The position numbers and the translations under genes are program-made. The notes below the pieces were generated by a model, which saw nothing but the letters and a program-made list of their open reading frames with translations, was not told the DNA's origin and made no database searches. DNA of 60,514 nucleotides from Collinsella sp. GTDB taxonomy: Bacteria; Actinomycetota; Coriobacteriia; Coriobacteriales; Coriobacteriaceae. The stretch covers positions 1-60,514 of the forward strand of contig DXMF01000004.1 of assembly GCA_019414345.1 (NCBI GenBank). Reading direction: 5' to 3'. Shown here piece by piece: positions 9,496 through 18,375 of the stretch (positions within the stretch are counted from its first letter, which is position 1; each line of letters opens with the position of its first letter).

Positions 9496-10600
9496 AATGA
9501 CCGTTGCTATTGCAGCCGGCGGCACGGCAGGACACATCAACCCCGCGCTCGCCTTGGCCGAAGAACTGCGTGACCGTGGCCACCACGTTGTGTTCGTGGG
9601 CCAGTCGCGCAAGCTCGAGGGTCGTTTGGTCCCCGAGGCTGGGTTTGATTTTGTGCCCATTACGGTCACGGGCTTCGACCGCTCCCGTCCTTGGACGGCG
9701 CTGACCTCGCTGTGGCGTGTCAATAAGGCCAAGCGTGCGCTCGCCAATCATTTCTCAAAGGTCGGCAAGCCCGATGCCGCCATCGGTTTTGGTGCCTATG
9801 TCGAGGTTCCGCTGTTGGGGTGGTGCAAGGGCGCAGGCGTTCCGTATCTGCTGCATGAGCAGAACTCTGTTCCGGGCCTGGCCAACAAGATGATGAACTC
9901 CCACGCCGCCCGCGTGTGCATCTCGGTGCCGGCAGCGCGTTCGGTCTTTGAGCGCGAAGGTGACCCTGACCACGTGCTCATGACCGGCAACCCCGTACGT
10001 CGCTCGGTGATCGAGGGCGATCGCGATCGTGGCCGCAAGGCACTTGGCGTTCCCGAGGACGCTACGCTGCTGCTCGTCTTTGGCGGTTCACTTGGCGCCC
10101 AGCACCTCAACGAGCGCGTGACTTCGCTCAAAAACGAGCTGCTTTCGCGCAAGAACCTCTATGTGTTGCATTCGACGGGTGCCGACGGCTTTGAGGAGAC
10201 CGAGCGCGCTTTGGCGCTGACGCCCGAGGAGGCGAAGCGTTACCGCGTCCAGCCTTACATCGACAACATGGGCGATATGCTGGCTGCTGCCGATTTGGTG
10301 CTCTCGCGTTCGGGTGCATCGAGCGTGGCCGAGATCGCTGCGCTCGCCGTGCCCTCGGTGCTCGTGCCGTATCCGCATGCGACGGCCGACCACCAAACCA
10401 CCAATGCTCGTTATCTGGTCGACGCCGGGGCCGGCGTGCTCTGCGCCGATGCCGATATCGACGGTTCTGCCTTTGCCGATGAGCTGCTGCACCTGGTCGA
10501 TGACGCGGCGGCGCGCGACGCCATGCGTCAGGCGGCGCGTGGTCTGGCTCAGGATAGAGCCGCCGCTCTTCTGGCGGATGCGGTAGAGGGTTTGCGTTAG
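9485..10600 (+). CDS. murG: Undecaprenyldiphospho-muramoylpentapeptide beta-N-acetylglucosaminyltransferase MurG
   Basis: Converts lipid I to lipid II at the inner face of the membrane. The Gly-rich loop AAGGTAGHINPALALAEEL is at the N-terminus. HEQNSVPGLANK follows in the first domain, and FGGSLGAQHLN and SRSGASSVAEI in the UDP-GlcNAc-binding second domain. The frame is open from GTG 9467, but ATG 9485 has GAAGGG seven bases upstream and gives the expected N-terminus (MTDKMTVAIAAGG). The product is 371 residues. Start overlaps the end of ftsW. Confidence 0.96.
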   Translation: MTDKMTVAIAAGGTAGHINPALALAEELRDRGHHVVFVGQSRKLEGRLVPEAGFDFVPITVTGFDRSRPWTALTSLWRVNKAKRALANHFSKVGKPDAAIGFGAYVEVPLLGWCKGAGVPYLLHEQNSVPGLANKMMNSHAARVCISVPAARSVFEREGDPDHVLMTGNPVRRSVIEGDRDRGRKALGVPEDATLLLVFGGSLGAQHLNERVTSLKNELLSRKNLYVLHSTGADGFEETERALALTPEEAKRYRVQPYIDNMGDMLAAADLVLSRSGASSVAEIAALAVPSVLVPYPHATADHQTTNARYLVDAGAGVLCADADIDGSAFADELLHLVDDAAARDAMRQAARGLAQDRAAALLADAVEGLR

Positions 10601-10697
10601 TTAGACGGGATATCTTCGGTCGCCCTCGCGCTGATGCGGTAGGTGCGGTACAGTTAACGGGTTACAGGCAGTGTTTACGCAAGGAGTACACGAGCAC

Positions 10698-12116
10698 ATG
10701 GCTGATTCCCAGACTGCAACCTCCGCGCCCGAGTTTAAGAGCGCCCACTTTATCGGTATCGGCGGCGCCGGCATGAGCGGCATCGCCCTCGTTCTGCACG
10801 AGCGCGGTTATGCCGTTACCGGCTCCGACCTTAAGACGTCACGTTATATCCGCCAGCTTACCCGCGCTGGTGTGAAGGTGCATGTGGGCCATGAGGCCGC
10901 CACGATCGACGAGGTCAAGCCCGACGTGGTTGTTGTCTCCACCGCTATTCCGGAGTCCAACCCTGAACTCGTGCGTGCTCGCGAGCTTGGTATTCCCGTG
11001 TGGCCCCGTGCCAAGATGCTCTCTGCTTTGGGCCACGGCTACACCACCGTCGCTGTTGCCGGCACGCATGGCAAGACCACCACGTCTTCGATGTGTGCCA
11101 CCATGCTCGACCGCATGGGTCTGGATCCGAGCTTCCTGATCGGTGGCATCGTTGAGGGCTATGACACGAACGGCAAGAACGGCTCGGGCGACTACTTTGT
11201 CGCCGAGGCCGACGAGTCCGACAGCTCCTTCCTGTTCCTGAACCCCAACGTAGTCATTGTGACCAACGTCGAGGCCGACCACCTCGATCACTACTCGGGT
11301 ATCGAGGAGATCGAGGCAACTTTCGCCAAATTCATGAGCCTGGTGGGCGAGGACGGCACCGTCATCGTCTGCGGTGAGGACCCGCATCTGGTCGAGCTCG
11401 CCAAGTCGACGGGCCGTCACGTGCTTTCCTACGGCTTTGCCGAGAGCAACGACATCGTCTGCATGCACCCGGATGTCAAGGGCATCCAGAGTGACTTTAT
11501 CGTTCGCTTTGAGGACGGCACTGAGCGCGCTGTGGAGATCAAGAGCAATCCCGGTCGCCACAACATGCTCAACGCCACGGCGGTGCTCACCGTCGCCCAT
11601 GTCCTGGGCCTTGACATCGACGCCGCCGCCAAGGCGCTCTCGAGCTTTGAGGGCGTCCGCCGTCGCTTTACCCACGTGGGCGATATCGATGGCATCACCG
11701 TGGTCGATGATTACGGCCATCACCCCACCGAGATCAAGGCGACGCTTGCTGCCGCTTCGTCGCTGGGTTACAAGCACGTCGACGTCGTGTTCCAGCCGCA
11801 CCGCTATTCGCGCCTGCAGGCCCTGTGCGACGACTTTGCCGATGCATTTGCCAATGCCGATAAACTGCTGCTGATTGATGTGTTCTCGGCTGGCGAGATG
11901 CCCATTCCGGGTGTCACCTCTAAGATGCTCGCCGATACCGTGCGCGCCAAGCATCCTGGCAAGGAGGTCGTGTACTGCTCCAGCCGTCTTGAGCTCAATC
12001 AGGAGCTCGAGCAGATGGTGGGCGAGGGCGACCTGCTGCTCACCATGGGTGCCGGCGACGTTACGACCGTCGGTCCCGAGTTCATTGAGTATCTGACTGC
12101 CAAGAAAGACGCTTAA
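10698..12116 (+). CDS. murC: UDP-N-acetylmuramate--L-alanine ligase MurC
   Basis: First amino-acid-adding ligase of peptidoglycan precursor synthesis. The 472 residues contain the N-terminal FIGIGGAGMSGIALVL, the P-loop VAGTHGKTTTSSM and the DEADESDSSF-type region (FVAEADESDSSFL). The C-terminal domain holds VDDYGHHPTEIKATL and FQPHRYSR. The frame opens at GTG 10671, but ATG 10698 has AAGGAG at 10681 and gives a standard N-terminus. The 97-base gap after murG holds no clear promoter. The order murG-murC-murB matches many dcw clusters. Confidence 0.96.
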   Translation: MADSQTATSAPEFKSAHFIGIGGAGMSGIALVLHERGYAVTGSDLKTSRYIRQLTRAGVKVHVGHEAATIDEVKPDVVVVSTAIPESNPELVRARELGIPVWPRAKMLSALGHGYTTVAVAGTHGKTTTSSMCATMLDRMGLDPSFLIGGIVEGYDTNGKNGSGDYFVAEADESDSSFLFLNPNVVIVTNVEADHLDHYSGIEEIEATFAKFMSLVGEDGTVIVCGEDPHLVELAKSTGRHVLSYGFAESNDIVCMHPDVKGIQSDFIVRFEDGTERAVEIKSNPGRHNMLNATAVLTVAHVLGLDIDAAAKALSSFEGVRRRFTHVGDIDGITVVDDYGHHPTEIKATLAAASSLGYKHVDVVFQPHRYSRLQALCDDFADAFANADKLLLIDVFSAGEMPIPGVTSKMLADTVRAKHPGKEVVYCSSRLELNQELEQMVGEGDLLLTMGAGDVTTVGPEFIEYLTAKKDA

Positions 12117-12121
12117 GTCTA

Positions 12122-13033
12122 ATGGGTCTGTTTAACGCCGTCATGGCGCTCTCGGGCATGATCGACACGGATGTGATCGAGGACGAGCGCCTTGCGCGTC
12201 ATACGAGCTATCGTATCGGCGGCAAGGCCGACCTCTTTGTGACGTGCCATAGCTATCATGCCCTCCGCCGCGCCGTGGCGGTGCTCGATCGCGAGCAGGT
12301 GCCGTGGGTCATCATCGGCAAGGGCTCCAATCTGCTGGTTGCCGATGGCGGTTATCGCGGTGCCGTCATTTCGCTCGGACGTGAGTTCCAGCGCACGGTT
12401 GTTGCCGATGACGGTTGTACGCTGACGGTCGGTGCGGGCGTGATGTTTGCGCGCCTGGTCAACGATGCCCTGTCGCGTAGCCTCTCGGGCCTTGAGTTTG
12501 CCGTTGGCATTCCCGGTTCGGTCGGCGGTGCGATATCTATGAATGCCGGCACGCGGACCGAGTGGATTGGCTCGCTGGTTGAGGATGTCGTAACGTTTGA
12601 CCCGGCATCCGGTATCAAGCATTATGCGGGGTCCGAGATCTCTTGGGGCTACCGCGAATGTAGCCTTCCCCGCAATGAGATCATCCTCGAGTGCGTGCTC
12701 AAGCTTAAACCGGCGCCCAAGGCCGACATTCGCGAGCGCATGGAGCGGTACCTTACAAGGCGCAAGCGTACGCAGCCCATGGGTCGCGCATCCTGCGGGT
12801 CTGTCTTTCGCAACCCGCCCGATGCGAGTGTGGGCAAGCTTATCGAGGATTGTGGATTAAAGGGTTTTTCGATTGGCGGCGCGGAAGTTTCGCCCGTTCA
12901 CGCTAATTTTATCGTTAATAACGGAACTGCCTCGGCCGATGACGTTGCCGCGGTTATCAGACATGTGCACGGAAAGGTGAGGGAGGCGTATGGCATCGAG
13001 CTCAGACCGGAAGTTAAATTCCTCGGCTTCTAG
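12122..13033 (+). CDS. murB: UDP-N-acetylenolpyruvoylglucosamine reductase MurB
   Basis: FAD-dependent reduction of UDP-GlcNAc-enolpyruvate to UDP-MurNAc. The 303 residues match the short type IIb form. Motifs include HTSYRIGGKADLF at the start of the FAD domain, IGKGSNLLVADGG, GIPGSVGGAISMNAG, and GRASCGSVFRNP with the catalytic Ser in the last domain. No SD is visible before ATG 12122, five bases after murC, so translation is probably coupled. The 3' end overlaps ftsQ by 44 bases. Confidence 0.95.
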   Translation: MGLFNAVMALSGMIDTDVIEDERLARHTSYRIGGKADLFVTCHSYHALRRAVAVLDREQVPWVIIGKGSNLLVADGGYRGAVISLGREFQRTVVADDGCTLTVGAGVMFARLVNDALSRSLSGLEFAVGIPGSVGGAISMNAGTRTEWIGSLVEDVVTFDPASGIKHYAGSEISWGYRECSLPRNEIILECVLKLKPAPKADIRERMERYLTRRKRTQPMGRASCGSVFRNPPDASVGKLIEDCGLKGFSIGGAEVSPVHANFIVNNGTASADDVAAVIRHVHGKVREAYGIELRPEVKFLGF

Positions 13034-14246
13034 AGCATCGAAACCCACCTTCCGCCGCGCCGGAGGGCGTTCCGGCGCGCCTGCCAAACCTCAACGCAAT
13101 ACCGTCGCGCACTCTAAGTCTGTCGGGCATGCTCGACAGACCAGTCGTCCGGTCGTCGGCTCGCAGCTCGGTAATCGTCCGGCCGCAAAAAAGTCCTCGC
13201 GTCCCTCGGTGACGTCAAAGCCTGTTATGGGCGCCAAGCCTGCCCGTCCCATGGCAGCTCCCAAGCCCTCGACGGGAACTAAAGCGGCGCGTCCAGGTCT
13301 CACGCTGGGCGCATTGAAACCGCGCTCGCTGACATCGGTGCCGGCTACCGCCAAGAAGCCTTCGAGTAAAAAAGGTTTCAACCCGTTATCTTCACTTGGA
13401 GCGATGGCAAATAAAACATCAGACGCCGCTTCTGTCGTTACAGGCAAAGGCAAAATCGTGGGCGGCGTTCTGGCCGTCTTGGCCGTGCTCGTCGTCGTTG
13501 CCATCGTGGTGATCAACTCTGGACTGTTTACTGCCACTGATATTCAGATTCAAGGCAGCGAGCATGTGACGAAGCACGATGCTATCCAGCTGATCGACTT
13601 GCCCGAGGGAACGTCGCTTTTTAACGTCGATCCCGACCAGATTACCGAGGATCTCAAGCAGAACCCGTGGGTTTCGGGCGTGGATGTCCAGCGCCAGTTT
13701 CCCCATACGCTTATCATCACGCCGACGGAGCGTAAAGTTATCGCCATTGCGTATATCAGCTCCGACGACCTTGCCTGGGCTATCGGAGACGATGACACCT
13801 GGATCGCCCCGCTGTCGACGTCGGTCGAAGTGGACGACCAGGGCAACGTCATCACGACAGGGCAGGGCTCAAATACCTTGACCGGAATCGATGCCGCGCT
13901 GGCGCTCGCCAAGCATTATGGCGCGGTGTTGTTGACTGATGTCTCGGCGGATGTCGCTCCGGTTTCCGGCCAGGCGGTGAACTCCAAAGCCGTTAAGGCC
14001 GGCCTGGATTATGTGCGTGGTTTTTCGAGCGAGTTCTTGGGACAAGTCAAGGATATTTCCACGCCTTCGGTCGAAGCCATCTCGGCAAACCTCAATAACG
14101 GCATTGAGGTGTCGCTGGGCGATTCGGACGATATCGCCAAGAAGGAACGCGTAGTCACCAAGTTGCTTTCGCAGGTAGAGGGCGTAACGTATATCAATGT
14201 GCGCTCTCCGGGCAACTACACATTTAGGAATGCTCCGACCTCGTAG
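12990..14246 (+). CDS. ftsQ: Cell division protein FtsQ (POTRA domain)
   Basis: Bitopic divisome protein that links FtsL/FtsB with the FtsWI synthase. Of 418 residues, about 150 form a basic Ser/Pro/Lys/Arg-rich cytoplasmic tail, longer than usual. One helix follows (IVGGVLAVLAVLVVVAIVVI), then a POTRA domain starting at FTATDIQIQGSEHVTKHDAI and the FtsQ/DivIB region with FPHTLIITPTERK. ATG 12990 has GGGAGG just upstream and lies inside the 3' end of murB. ftsA, often found after ftsQ, is absent. Confidence 0.9.
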   Translation: MASSSDRKLNSSASRASKPTFRRAGGRSGAPAKPQRNTVAHSKSVGHARQTSRPVVGSQLGNRPAAKKSSRPSVTSKPVMGAKPARPMAAPKPSTGTKAARPGLTLGALKPRSLTSVPATAKKPSSKKGFNPLSSLGAMANKTSDAASVVTGKGKIVGGVLAVLAVLVVVAIVVINSGLFTATDIQIQGSEHVTKHDAIQLIDLPEGTSLFNVDPDQITEDLKQNPWVSGVDVQRQFPHTLIITPTERKVIAIAYISSDDLAWAIGDDDTWIAPLSTSVEVDDQGNVITTGQGSNTLTGIDAALALAKHYGAVLLTDVSADVAPVSGQAVNSKAVKAGLDYVRGFSSEFLGQVKDISTPSVEAISANLNNGIEVSLGDSDDIAKKERVVTKLLSQVEGVTYINVRSPGNYTFRNAPTS

Positions 14247-14445
14247 CGCTGGTTGATGCTTTGTTGAGGGGCCATACCACGCCGTTTATCTGGTTTGTTT
14301 GGTTTTCACGGTCAATTATTTGACTGATACGTTCATAATGTGCAAACATAATACGGTTTACCTTTGCATTTACTTTCAACCTGAAGGTTAATGTGCGCAG
14401 GGGTCGACCCATGCTATGGCTATAACCTTTGTTCGGAGGACCGAC
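14247..14445 (+). promoter_or_regulatory. ftsQ-ftsZ intergenic region, probable ftsZ promoter zone
   Basis: This gap of 199 bases is AT-rich against its neighbours. It contains TTGACT at 14321-14326 and CATAAT hexamers at 14335 and 14347, but the spacings (8 and 20 bases) are not ideal for a sigma-70 promoter. A second A/T patch (TATAAC) lies at 14421, just before the ftsZ SD. A dedicated ftsZ promoter is likely from context, but its exact position is not settled by sequence. Confidence 0.4.
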
Positions 14446-15600
14446 ATGCACGAGACAGAGATCAACAACTACCTTGCCGTCATTAAGGTGGTCGGCGTCG
14501 GCGGCGGCGGTACCAACGCGGTCAATCGAATGATCGAAGAGGGCATCCGCGGCGTCGAGTTTGTTGCCATCAACACCGATGCTCAGGCACTCGCGATCTC
14601 TGATGCCGATATCAAGGTGCACATCGGCACCGACCTTACCCGCGGTCTGGGCGCCGGCGCCAATCCCGAGGTTGGCCGCAAGGCTGCCGATGAGTCCCGC
14701 GACGACATCGCCGAGGCGCTCGCTGGCGCCGACATGGTGTTTATCACCTGCGGCGAGGGCGGCGGCACCGGTACCGGCGCTGCTCCCATCGTTGCCGATA
14801 TCGCGATGAACGAGGTCGGCGCACTGACCGTCGCCGTCGTGACCAAGCCCTTCACCTTCGAGGGCCGCAAGCGTAAGAAGAGCGCTGAGGAGGGCATCAA
14901 GACCCTCTCCGATTGCGTCGACACCATGATCGTCATTCCTAACGATAAGCTGCTCGACATCGCCGAGAAGAAGACCACCATGCTCGAGGCCTTCGCGATT
15001 GCCGATGGCGTCCTTTCCCAGGGCACCCAGGGCATCACCGACCTCATCACCGTCCCCGGTATCATCAACCTGGACTTCGCCGATGTTAAGACCATCATGA
15101 AGCAGGCCGGTACCGCCATGATGGGTATCGGTACCTCTTCTGGGGATACTCGTGCCGTCGACGCTGCCCAGCAGGCCATCTCCAGCCCGCTGCTCGAGAG
15201 CTCCATCGATGGTGCCACGCGCGTGCTGCTCTCCATCGCCGGTTCCAAGGACCTGGGCATCCAGGAGATCAGCGACGCCGCCGACGTTGTCGCCAACGCC
15301 GTCGACCCCGAGGCCAACATCATCTTCGGTACCGTTGTCGACGAGTCCCTGGGCGATCAGGTGCGTATCACCGTCATCGCTACGGGCTTCTCCGACTCCA
15401 ACGTCAACCGTCAGGATGAGCTCTTTGCTGCTCAGCAGTCTCAGAGCAAGGCCGCTGCCTCCGCTGAGCCGCAGCGCACCGCTCCGGCTGCCAGCCCGGC
15501 TCAGGCCGCTCCGACCCGCAACGTCGGTGGTACCGAGCTGCCCAACTTTGGCAACGACCAGTTCGAGCTTCCCGACTTCCTGAAGCGCGGTAGCTTCTAG
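14446..15600 (+). CDS. ftsZ: Cell division protein FtsZ
   Basis: Tubulin-like GTPase forming the Z-ring. The 384 residues show the tubulin signature GGGTGTG at 105-111 and IKVVGVGGGGTNAVNRM near the N-terminus. The T7 loop region (NLDFADVKTIM) and a conserved C-terminal peptide (FELPDFLKRGSF) that docks membrane tethers are also present. With no ftsA in the cluster, SepF (about 6.4 kb downstream) is the probable tether. ATG 14446 is chosen because GGAGG lies at 14436-14440. The frame extends upstream to 14416 without SD support. Confidence 0.98.
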   Translation: MHETEINNYLAVIKVVGVGGGGTNAVNRMIEEGIRGVEFVAINTDAQALAISDADIKVHIGTDLTRGLGAGANPEVGRKAADESRDDIAEALAGADMVFITCGEGGGTGTGAAPIVADIAMNEVGALTVAVVTKPFTFEGRKRKKSAEEGIKTLSDCVDTMIVIPNDKLLDIAEKKTTMLEAFAIADGVLSQGTQGITDLITVPGIINLDFADVKTIMKQAGTAMMGIGTSSGDTRAVDAAQQAISSPLLESSIDGATRVLLSIAGSKDLGIQEISDAADVVANAVDPEANIIFGTVVDESLGDQVRITVIATGFSDSNVNRQDELFAAQQSQSKAAASAEPQRTAPAASPAQAAPTRNVGGTELPNFGNDQFELPDFLKRGSF

Positions 15601-15622
15601 TTCGTTTTTCTCAACGACCTGC

Positions 15623-15660
15623 ACGGGGTGTGTCCATTTGGATGCACCCCGTTTTGTTTC
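15623..15660 (+). terminator. Rho-independent terminator after ftsZ
   Basis: A 13-bp stem (ACGGGGTG... paired with ...CACCCCGT, two wobble pairs) with a four-base loop, followed by TTTTGTTT. It closes the dcw cluster. Confidence 0.9.
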
Positions 15661-15810
15661 TCGTTTGTAAACGAAAGCCTCCAATCTCCTTACGTTCCCT
15701 TTACGTTTGGTCCCTACCGCTGCGGGTATCCTTTTAAGGAAGTATGACAGCCGTATAAACGCGGACTGCGCGGCGACGCCGCGGTACTTGTGTTATTAGG
15801 AGGCTTTAGT

Positions 15811-16611
15811 ATGGCAGCACGTGCGGACAACGTTTCGCGTGTCGACCATGATGGAGTTACGTTGGTGGAGGGCGCGACATCCGATGTCCGCTTTGCCTTT
15901 ACCGAGCGCACCGGTGGCGTTTCTGAAGATGCGTACTCCTCGCTCAACCTGGGCTCGCATGTAGGCGATGACCCCTTTGCTGTTCAAGAAAATCGTCGTC
16001 GAGCGCTCGAAGCTATGGGCGCCACTGAGTGCGAGCATAATCTGCTCGTGCCCAATCAGGTACATGGTGACCATATCGTTACGGTGACTTCGAACGGCGC
16101 CGACGATCTTGAGGCTGTTCGCGAGCAGATTGCCGAGGGCTGCGATGCCATCGTCTGTACGGCCCATGACGTGCCCGTGCTGCTCTGCTTTGCCGACTGC
16201 GTTCCCGTGGTGCTGGTGGCCCCTGGCGGATTTGCCGTGGTGCACTCCGGTTGGAAGGGCACGATTGCACGTATTTCTGCCAAGGCGTGCCAGGCGCTTT
16301 GCGATGCTGCCGGCTGCGATGCGAGCGACGTTTCCGCCTATATCGGCCCCCATATCTTGGCTGACGAATATGAGGTATCCCAGGAACTCATGGATCGCTT
16401 TGCCGTCGAGTTCTCTTGCATCGATGCGAGTGCCTCTCGCATGCTCGATCTTTCCGCTGCCATTTGTGAGGCGCTGGTAGATGCCGGTGTGGACGCGGAT
16501 AATATCGTGGATACCCAGCTTTCGACTGTGCGTCAGAACGACCGCTTTTATTCCTACCGTAACGAGGACGGCACCTGTGGGCGCCATGCTGCGATCGGCG
16601 TGATGCTATGA
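15811..16611 (+). CDS. pgeF: Peptidoglycan editing factor PgeF / purine nucleoside phosphorylase (YfiH/YlmD, DUF152)
   Basis: Member of the multicopper-oxidase-like YfiH family. Characterised members act on purine nucleosides and help keep correct peptidoglycan stem peptides. The 266 residues carry the metal-binding motifs VPNQVHGDHIV, CFADCVPVVL and VHSGWKGTIARI. The start at ATG 15811 has AGGAGG upstream. In Firmicutes this gene (ylmD) opens the ylm block after ftsZ. Here it is followed, with a 4-base overlap, by pstS rather than by yggS/ylmE. Confidence 0.88.
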   Translation: MAARADNVSRVDHDGVTLVEGATSDVRFAFTERTGGVSEDAYSSLNLGSHVGDDPFAVQENRRRALEAMGATECEHNLLVPNQVHGDHIVTVTSNGADDLEAVREQIAEGCDAIVCTAHDVPVLLCFADCVPVVLVAPGGFAVVHSGWKGTIARISAKACQALCDAAGCDASDVSAYIGPHILADEYEVSQELMDRFAVEFSCIDASASRMLDLSAAICEALVDAGVDADNIVDTQLSTVRQNDRFYSYRNEDGTCGRHAAIGVML

Positions 16612-17444
16612 GAAAGATCGCATCGGTCCTGAGTGCTGCAGTGCTTACGCTCACGCTGTGTGCTTGCTCCTCGGGATCTTCCACATCTTCTATTACCGTG
16701 GCCGGCTCGACCACGTGCCTTCCCATTGCCGAGATCGCAGCCGAGGGCTTTAAGGAAGAGGCCGGCACCGATGTGCTCGTCTCCGGCCTTGGCTCCTCTG
16801 CGGGTATCGAGGCCGTCAGCGCTGGCACGGCCGATATCGCCAGCTCCTCCCGTGGACTCAATGCCGACGAGCAGGATCTGGGCCTGACTCCCATCGTCAT
16901 TGCCCACGACGGTATCGCGGTCATCGTGAACGAAGACAACCCCGTCGATAACCTCTCGACCGAGCAGCTCCGCGATATCTATGCCGGCAAGATCACCAAC
17001 TGGAAAGAAGTCGGTGGCGAGGACCTGAGGATTCAGGTTATCAACCGAGATGAGGCGTCTGGCACGCGTGAAGCCTTCCGCACCATCGTGATGGACGGCA
17101 CCCCGTTCGATCGCCGCTCCGCCGTTCTTTCGGGCACGGGCCAGGTGCGCGACGTGGTATCTCGTTCGCGCGGGGCTATCGGCTACATTTCGCTGGGCTT
17201 CGTCGATAGCCTCAACGCCAAGACCTCGGTCAAGGCCGTCTCGGTCAATCATGTTGAGGCGTCCGAGAAGACGGTTGCGAGTGGCGGCTATCCCATCTCG
17301 CGCGACCTTTACTTCTTTGTGAAGGGTGCGCCTTCGCAGCAGGCGCAGGATTACATCGACTACGTGACGTCCGAAAAGATGGACAAGCAGATTCGCGAGG
17401 CGGGCTTTATTCCCGTCACCAACGACGAGAAGGGGAGTGAGTAG
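16608..17444 (+). CDS. pstS: Phosphate ABC transporter substrate-binding lipoprotein PstS
   Basis: Captures phosphate outside the membrane for PstCAB. The N-terminus is a lipoprotein signal with lipobox LCAC, lipidated Cys20. The mature 258 residues contain VAGSTTCLPIAE, ADIASSSRGL and NRDEASGTREAF, phosphate-binding loops of the PBP family. Its ATG overlaps the pgeF stop (ATGA arrangement), so the phosphate operon appears translationally coupled to pgeF. First gene of pstSCAB-phoU. Confidence 0.95.
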   Translation: MRKIASVLSAAVLTLTLCACSSGSSTSSITVAGSTTCLPIAEIAAEGFKEEAGTDVLVSGLGSSAGIEAVSAGTADIASSSRGLNADEQDLGLTPIVIAHDGIAVIVNEDNPVDNLSTEQLRDIYAGKITNWKEVGGEDLRIQVINRDEASGTREAFRTIVMDGTPFDRRSAVLSGTGQVRDVVSRSRGAIGYISLGFVDSLNAKTSVKAVSVNHVEASEKTVASGGYPISRDLYFFVKGAPSQQAQDYIDYVTSEKMDKQIREAGFIPVTNDEKGSE

Positions 17445-17445
17445 C

Positions 17446-18372
17446 ATGGAAGCACAGGAAAACTCCCAGACTGAGCAGAATGCTCAGGCGCCCAAGAAGC
17501 GCGAGCTGGCGCTCGTATCGCGCAGCACCTATATCAAGGAGAAGGCGCTGCAGTGGATTTTCTTTGCCTGCGCGTTCTTGGCGGTTGTTACCGTCATCCT
17601 GATTTTTGTCTTTACCACGTACTCGGCGCTGCCCGTCTTTACCGACATCGGTCTGGCGGACTTCTTTAGCTTTACGTGGGCGCCCTCTGAGGGCCACTAC
17701 GGCATCGTGTCGCTGCTTGCCGGCTCGGGTCTGGTGACCGTCGGTGCGCTCGCCATGGGTGTGCCCCTAGGCGTGGGCACGGCCGTGTATCTGGTCGAGA
17801 TCGCCAGCAAGCGCGTGCGCAAGCTCATCAGCCCTGCCGTTGACCTGTTGGCCGGCATCCCTTCTATCATCTATGGCTTCTTTGGCATGATCATCATCCG
17901 TCCGTTTATCGCGCAACTGACCGGTGGTCTTGGTTTTGGTGCGCTGACGGCGTGGTTCGTGCTTGCCATCATGATCGTCCCTACCATCACCACGCTCACC
18001 ATCGATGCCCTCAATTCCATTCCCATGGGTATTCGCGAGGCATCGTATGCCATGGGTGCTACTAAGTGGCAGACCATCTATAAGGTCGTGCTACCTGCCG
18101 CCAAGCTGGGTATCGTGGATGCCATCGTGCTGGGTATGGGCCGTGCCATCGGCGAGACCATGGCCGTGCTCATGGTCGTGGGTAACGCCCCGGTTATTCC
18201 CGACAGCATTGCGAGCCCCATCTCGACGCTCACGAGCCAGATCGCGCTCGACATGAGCTATTCCTCGGGTCTGCACCGCTCGGCGCTGTTCGGCATGGGC
18301 GTGGTCCTGTTTATCATCTCCGCCACGCTGGTGGGCGTCGTCCGTCTGATTTCCAAGAAGAAGAGGGGGTAG
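17446..18372 (+). CDS. pstC: Phosphate ABC transporter permease PstC
   Basis: Membrane subunit of the Pst importer: six helices in 308 residues. The cytoplasmic EAA loop (IREASYAMGATKWQTIYKVVLP) contacts PstB. ATG 17446 has AGGGGAG eight bases upstream; the frame also allows GTG 17437, inside the pstS end. Pairs with PstA three bases downstream. Confidence 0.95.
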   Translation: MEAQENSQTEQNAQAPKKRELALVSRSTYIKEKALQWIFFACAFLAVVTVILIFVFTTYSALPVFTDIGLADFFSFTWAPSEGHYGIVSLLAGSGLVTVGALAMGVPLGVGTAVYLVEIASKRVRKLISPAVDLLAGIPSIIYGFFGMIIIRPFIAQLTGGLGFGALTAWFVLAIMIVPTITTLTIDALNSIPMGIREASYAMGATKWQTIYKVVLPAAKLGIVDAIVLGMGRAIGETMAVLMVVGNAPVIPDSIASPISTLTSQIALDMSYSSGLHRSALFGMGVVLFIISATLVGVVRLISKKKRG

Positions 18373-18375
18373 GCT

